Shown: positions 5,959 to 8,920 of the stretch, piece by piece
How the letters are laid out: each line of letters begins with the position of its first letter
Position numbering within the stretch: position 1 is the first letter of the stretch
NCBI GenBank assembly: GCA_014378955.1
Contig: JACMMQ010000181.1
Coordinates: forward strand, 1-8,920
DNA from: Clostridia bacterium
GTDB taxonomy: Bacteria > Bacillota > Clostridia > SK-Y3 > JACMMQ01
Direction: 5' to 3'
Length of the DNA stretch: 8,920 nucleotides
Program-made: the position numbers and the translations under genes
Notes under the pieces: model-generated
Told to the model about the DNA's origin: nothing
Database searches by the model: none
Seen by the model: the letters and a program-made list of their open reading frames with translations, nothing else

Positions 5959-7729
5959 ATACGACGTGGACGAAAAATTAGAAGCGGAATTTAGCTTAAA
6001 ACATGCCAAGCGTCTACTCTTATACCTCGCACCCTATCGCAAAACAATTATTGGTATTGTACTGCTCATGCTTATAAGCAGTGTACTCGAATTGTTTGGT
6101 CCGTACCTATTACGCATAGCGATCGATAAAAGCATTCCACTGAAGGATATAAGAGGGCTAGCTATTCTCTCGAGTTTATTGATTATACTTGCGCTTTTAT
6201 CAACCAGCATATCACGCAATAGAATTATTAAAATGTCTGCAATTGGGCAGAACGTGATTGCTAAAATAAGATTAGATGTGTTTAAACATTTGCAAGAACT
6301 ACCGTTTAGCTATTTTGACAACCGTCCACACGGCAAGATTTTAGTGCGCGTGGTCAATTATGTGAACGCATTGAGTGATCTTCTATCCAATGGCGTTATC
6401 AATTTGATTACAGATATTTTTAGCTTGCTCGTCATTATCGTGTTTATGTTTGTGTTGAATTACAAATTAGCATTGGTAGCGATGGCACCATTGCCAATTT
6501 TTATCTTTTGCGTATTTCTGCTCAAAACAAAGCACCGTAAGGCGTGGCGTGATTACAGTGCAAAAAATTCTAATATCAATGCATATACGCACGAGAGCAT
6601 TACAGGCATGAAGGTGACACAGGCATTTGCACGAGAGGAAACAAACACCAATATCTTCAAACAGTTGATTGAAGATAGTAAATGCCACTGGATGAAGGCA
6701 CAGCATATAGAAGTTTGGATAGCTCCGATGGTGGACAACGCTTCCGTTCTTGCAATGTCACTTTTATATTTATGTGGCGTGCTTTGGATAAGCGATGGCA
6801 ATATATCCATCGGGGTACTTATACAATTCACTTCGTATGTAGCTATGTTTTGGAATCCAGTAGTGAACCTTGCTAATTTTTACAATCAAATTACCACCGC
6901 AATGGCATATTTAGAGCGTGTTATAGAGCTATTGGATGAGCCTGTCAATGTGCACGATACACCCGATGCGTATGAACTACCTGACATTATCGGCAATGTC
7001 ACTTTTGAAAATGTGAGTTTTTCGTATGATGCTAATAAGCTTATACTGAAAAATATTAATTTTGAAATTGGGCATGGCGAAACGGTCGCATTGGTTGGAC
7101 CCACAGGGGCTGGTAAGACCACAATCATTAATTTGATTAGTCGCTTTTATAACCTCGATAAGGGAAAGGTTTACGTAGATGGACATGATATTGGCCATGT
7201 AACGCTTAATTCATTACGCAAGCAAATGGGCGTAATGCTACAGGATACCTTTATATTTTCAGGCACAATCATGGATAATATACGCTATGGCAATATGCAA
7301 GCCACGGTGGAGGATGTCGAAGCAGCAGCGAAAGCCGTTTGTGCACATGACTTTATTATGTCACTTACTGATGGCTATGACACAGAGGTAAACGAGCGTG
7401 GCTCACGTTTGTCTGTTGGTCAAAGACAGCTCATCTCGTTTGCGAGGGCATTATTAGCCAATCCGAAAATATTAATATTGGACGAAGCGACGTCTAGTAT
7501 TGACACGGAAACAGAAATTCTGTTACAACAGGGTTTGGAAGAGCTATTAACAGGCAGAACGTCCTTCATTATTGCCCATCGCTTATCTACCATACGAAAA
7601 GCAAATCGCATTATGTACATCGATAAAGGGAAAATCATTGAACAAGGTACGCACGAACAGCTCATGGAAAGTCAAGGGGCGTACTACCGACTATATACAG
7701 CACAGTATGCATTTTTAGAACAAATATAA
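5945..7729 (+). CDS. Heterodimeric ABC exporter subunit with LSVGQ signature (BmrD/TM288-like)
   Basis: The 594-residue half-transporter has a six-helix membrane domain (first segments near 32-52 and 71-90) and a C-terminal ATPase domain. Its motifs are Walker A GPTGAGKTT (385-393), Q-loop LQD, signature LSVGQ (489-493, Val 491 in place of Gly), Walker B LILDE (Asp 513, catalytic Glu 514) and H-loop His 545. It therefore carries the competent Walker B but an altered signature, the complement of the preceding subunit. ATG 5945 lies inside the end of that gene. AAAGGCGGTGAG (5929-5940), one base off the ideal Shine-Dalgarno, precedes it by 4 bases. An in-frame upstream start at 5864 would overlap the neighbour by 95 bases and add 27 residues not expected for the family. 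Overlap and paired motifs indicate translational coupling and one heterodimer. A charged N-terminus of about 20 residues precedes the first helix. Confidence 0.9.
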   Translation: MARNKYDVDEKLEAEFSLKHAKRLLLYLAPYRKTIIGIVLLMLISSVLELFGPYLLRIAIDKSIPLKDIRGLAILSSLLIILALLSTSISRNRIIKMSAIGQNVIAKIRLDVFKHLQELPFSYFDNRPHGKILVRVVNYVNALSDLLSNGVINLITDIFSLLVIIVFMFVLNYKLALVAMAPLPIFIFCVFLLKTKHRKAWRDYSAKNSNINAYTHESITGMKVTQAFAREETNTNIFKQLIEDSKCHWMKAQHIEVWIAPMVDNASVLAMSLLYLCGVLWISDGNISIGVLIQFTSYVAMFWNPVVNLANFYNQITTAMAYLERVIELLDEPVNVHDTPDAYELPDIIGNVTFENVSFSYDANKLILKNINFEIGHGETVALVGPTGAGKTTIINLISRFYNLDKGKVYVDGHDIGHVTLNSLRKQMGVMLQDTFIFSGTIMDNIRYGNMQATVEDVEAAAKAVCAHDFIMSLTDGYDTEVNERGSRLSVGQRQLISFARALLANPKILILDEATSSIDTETEILLQQGLEELLTGRTSFIIAHRLSTIRKANRIMYIDKGKIIEQGTHEQLMESQGAYYRLYTAQYAFLEQI

Positions 7730-7733
7730 TCAA

Positions 7734-7770
7734 TTTAAGGCATAGCGTAATGGCTATGCCTTAAAATTTT
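7734..7770 (+). terminator. Probable terminator after the ABC exporter operon
   Basis: TTTAAGGCATAGC (7734-7746) pairs perfectly over 13 bases with GCTATGCCTTAAA (7753-7765) around the loop GTAATG. One A follows and then TTTT (7767-7770), a short T-run set off from the stem. The hairpin starts 4 bases after the TAA of the second ABC gene. Position and stem support a terminator, but the T-run is modest. Confidence 0.65.
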
Positions 7771-7784
7771 GCTTAAATTACTAC

Positions 7785-7813
7785 TTCCAAAATAGAACAA
7801 AATATGCTATGAT
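7785..7813 (+). promoter_or_regulatory. Candidate extended -10 promoter for the CHASE4 sensor gene
   Basis: TATGAT (7808-7813) is preceded by TGC (7805-7807), which makes an extended -10. At 17 bases upstream TTCCAA (7785-7790) is only a weak -35 match. Transcription would start near 7820, about 24 bases before the ATG. The preceding terminator supports a separate unit. Weaker promoter match than the other three. Confidence 0.45.
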
Positions 7814-7843
7814 AGTGATAGGTATATTGAAAGGAAGTTGATT

Positions 7844-8920
7844 ATGCGATTACGAATGAAGGTTTCCTTAATTATGGCATTTATGGTGCTTATATTGATC
7901 ACCCTATTACTTTACATATCGCATTATCTTTTTTCAAAACAGATGCAGGAGCAAGAGAAGTCAGGACTTCAACAAAGTCTTTCTGAAGTGCATTTACTGA
8001 TACAAGACCAAATAGATGCTATCAATAAAACAACTGGTGACTGGGCACTTTGGGATGATACATATCAATTTTCGTTTGATCATAACCAAAGGTACATAGA
8101 CGACAATTTAAACATAGCCACTTTGAGTAATCTCGAAATAAACTTATTTGCAATTGTTGTCAATAATGAGGTCAAGCAACTGTTGATGTGTGATTACAAA
8201 ACTCAAAAATTCAGGGAAGTGACAGCTGAAATATCGGAAGCTTTCAACCAATACAAACCATTATTTGTTGTTGGAAACCGTGAGATAACCGCTGGACTTA
8301 TATCATTAGACCATAAACCCTATATGATTTCCGTTCGCCCCATAACAGATTCTAAATTAACAGCACCTAAAAATGGCGTATTGGTTATGGGGAAAATGGT
8401 TGACAGCGTCGCTTTAGATAAAATTAATCGCTTGGTGAGTGGCGAAGTCAAGGTGAACGAAAAAGCCGGAAGCTTACAAGCGATTACGGACGTACTAACA
8501 CCTAAAGGTATGCATTTTGATGGTTACAATGGCAACCGATTAAGTGCTAAATATGCTATAAAAGATTTACTAATGGATAAGTCCTATCAAGTCACGCTCA
8601 GCCAAGACCCAGCCTTATACAGCAAAGGAGATGGATATTTCAAATATTTTTCAATCCTTTGTTTGTTTATATTATTAGCGGTATTTTTAATATGTATGAT
8701 AGTGCTCCAACGCTTTATTGTAAATCCAATTGAAAAAATTCATGCGGTCATTACGAAAGTAGATGGAAACCTTATCCCCATTGATCGATTTGAAATTAAA
8801 GGCAATGATGAATTAACAGCGTTATCCTATGAACTCAATACGCTTTTAAACAAAATCGCACAAAACACAACTGAAATTGCAGCGAGTGAAAAACAGCTTA
8901 AATTTGTGCTAGAAGCAGCA
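7844..8920 (+). CDS. CHASE4-HAMP membrane sensor protein, cut off by the window end (partial)
   Basis: The frame is open for 359 codons to the window end. A first membrane helix (about 7-26) is followed by an extracytoplasmic sensor region with DWALWDDTYQF (66-76), the hallmark of CHASE4 domains. A second helix (about 268-289) leads to a HAMP linker starting at the NPIEKI segment (294-299) with DELTALSYELN (322-332). The last residues, SEKQLKFVLEAA (348-359), look like the first helix of a PAS domain. In this family the output is commonly GGDEF, with or without EAL (cyclic di-GMP turnover), or a histidine kinase; it lies outside the window, so the enzyme class stays open. The start at ATG 7844 has AAGGAAG (7831-7837) 6 bases upstream. 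The ligand sensed is unknown. The gene has its own candidate promoter and a terminator before it, so a link with the ABC exporter is not implied. Confidence 0.85.
   Translation, partial: MRLRMKVSLIMAFMVLILITLLLYISHYLFSKQMQEQEKSGLQQSLSEVHLLIQDQIDAINKTTGDWALWDDTYQFSFDHNQRYIDDNLNIATLSNLEINLFAIVVNNEVKQLLMCDYKTQKFREVTAEISEAFNQYKPLFVVGNREITAGLISLDHKPYMISVRPITDSKLTAPKNGVLVMGKMVDSVALDKINRLVSGEVKVNEKAGSLQAITDVLTPKGMHFDGYNGNRLSAKYAIKDLLMDKSYQVTLSQDPALYSKGDGYFKYFSILCLFILLAVFLICMIVLQRFIVNPIEKIHAVITKVDGNLIPIDRFEIKGNDELTALSYELNTLLNKIAQNTTEIAASEKQLKFVLEAA

Overview
The window looks like a piece of an AT-rich Gram-positive chromosome, most likely from the Bacillota (Firmicutes) and probably a clostridial-type lineage. 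This rests on the strong purine-rich Shine-Dalgarno sites, TATAAT-type promoters, GTG and TTG starts, the trmK-nif3 pair typical of Firmicutes, and a heterodimeric ABC exporter of the BmrCD/TM287-288 type. The genus cannot be fixed from the sequence. All recognisable genes lie on the + strand in four or five transcription units. No RNA genes, CRISPR arrays or insertion sequences were seen.

Region 1 (1-1504): a possible 3' end of an upstream gene and an intrinsic terminator are followed by a well-formed promoter and a 434-residue major facilitator transporter of unknown substrate.

Region 2 (1501-3921): a near-consensus promoter overlaps the stop of the transporter gene. It reads into trmK (tRNA m1A22 methyltransferase), a Nif3/DUF34 metal-binding protein overlapping it by ATGA, and proC (pyrroline-5-carboxylate reductase). 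proC is broken by an in-frame TAA at codon 97, although both halves stay in one frame and the rest is full length. A perfect 19-bp hairpin closes the unit.

Region 3 (4074-7770): its own promoter drives two overlapping genes for half-size ABC exporters. The first has a D-D Walker B and the second has an LSVGQ signature. In a heterodimer both deviations fall in the same composite ATP site, the expected layout of an asymmetric exporter with one degenerate site. A hairpin follows.

Region 4 (7785-8920): a weak extended -10 promoter precedes a membrane sensor that runs off the window end. It has a CHASE4-type extracytoplasmic domain, a HAMP linker and what looks like the start of a PAS domain. The signalling output domain is outside the window.

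Most of the window is ordinary core and accessory gene content, and I found no convincing undescribed system. The points most worth checking are the interrupted proC, the converging asymmetry of the two ABC subunits, the TTG start of trmK and the long hairpin after proC.
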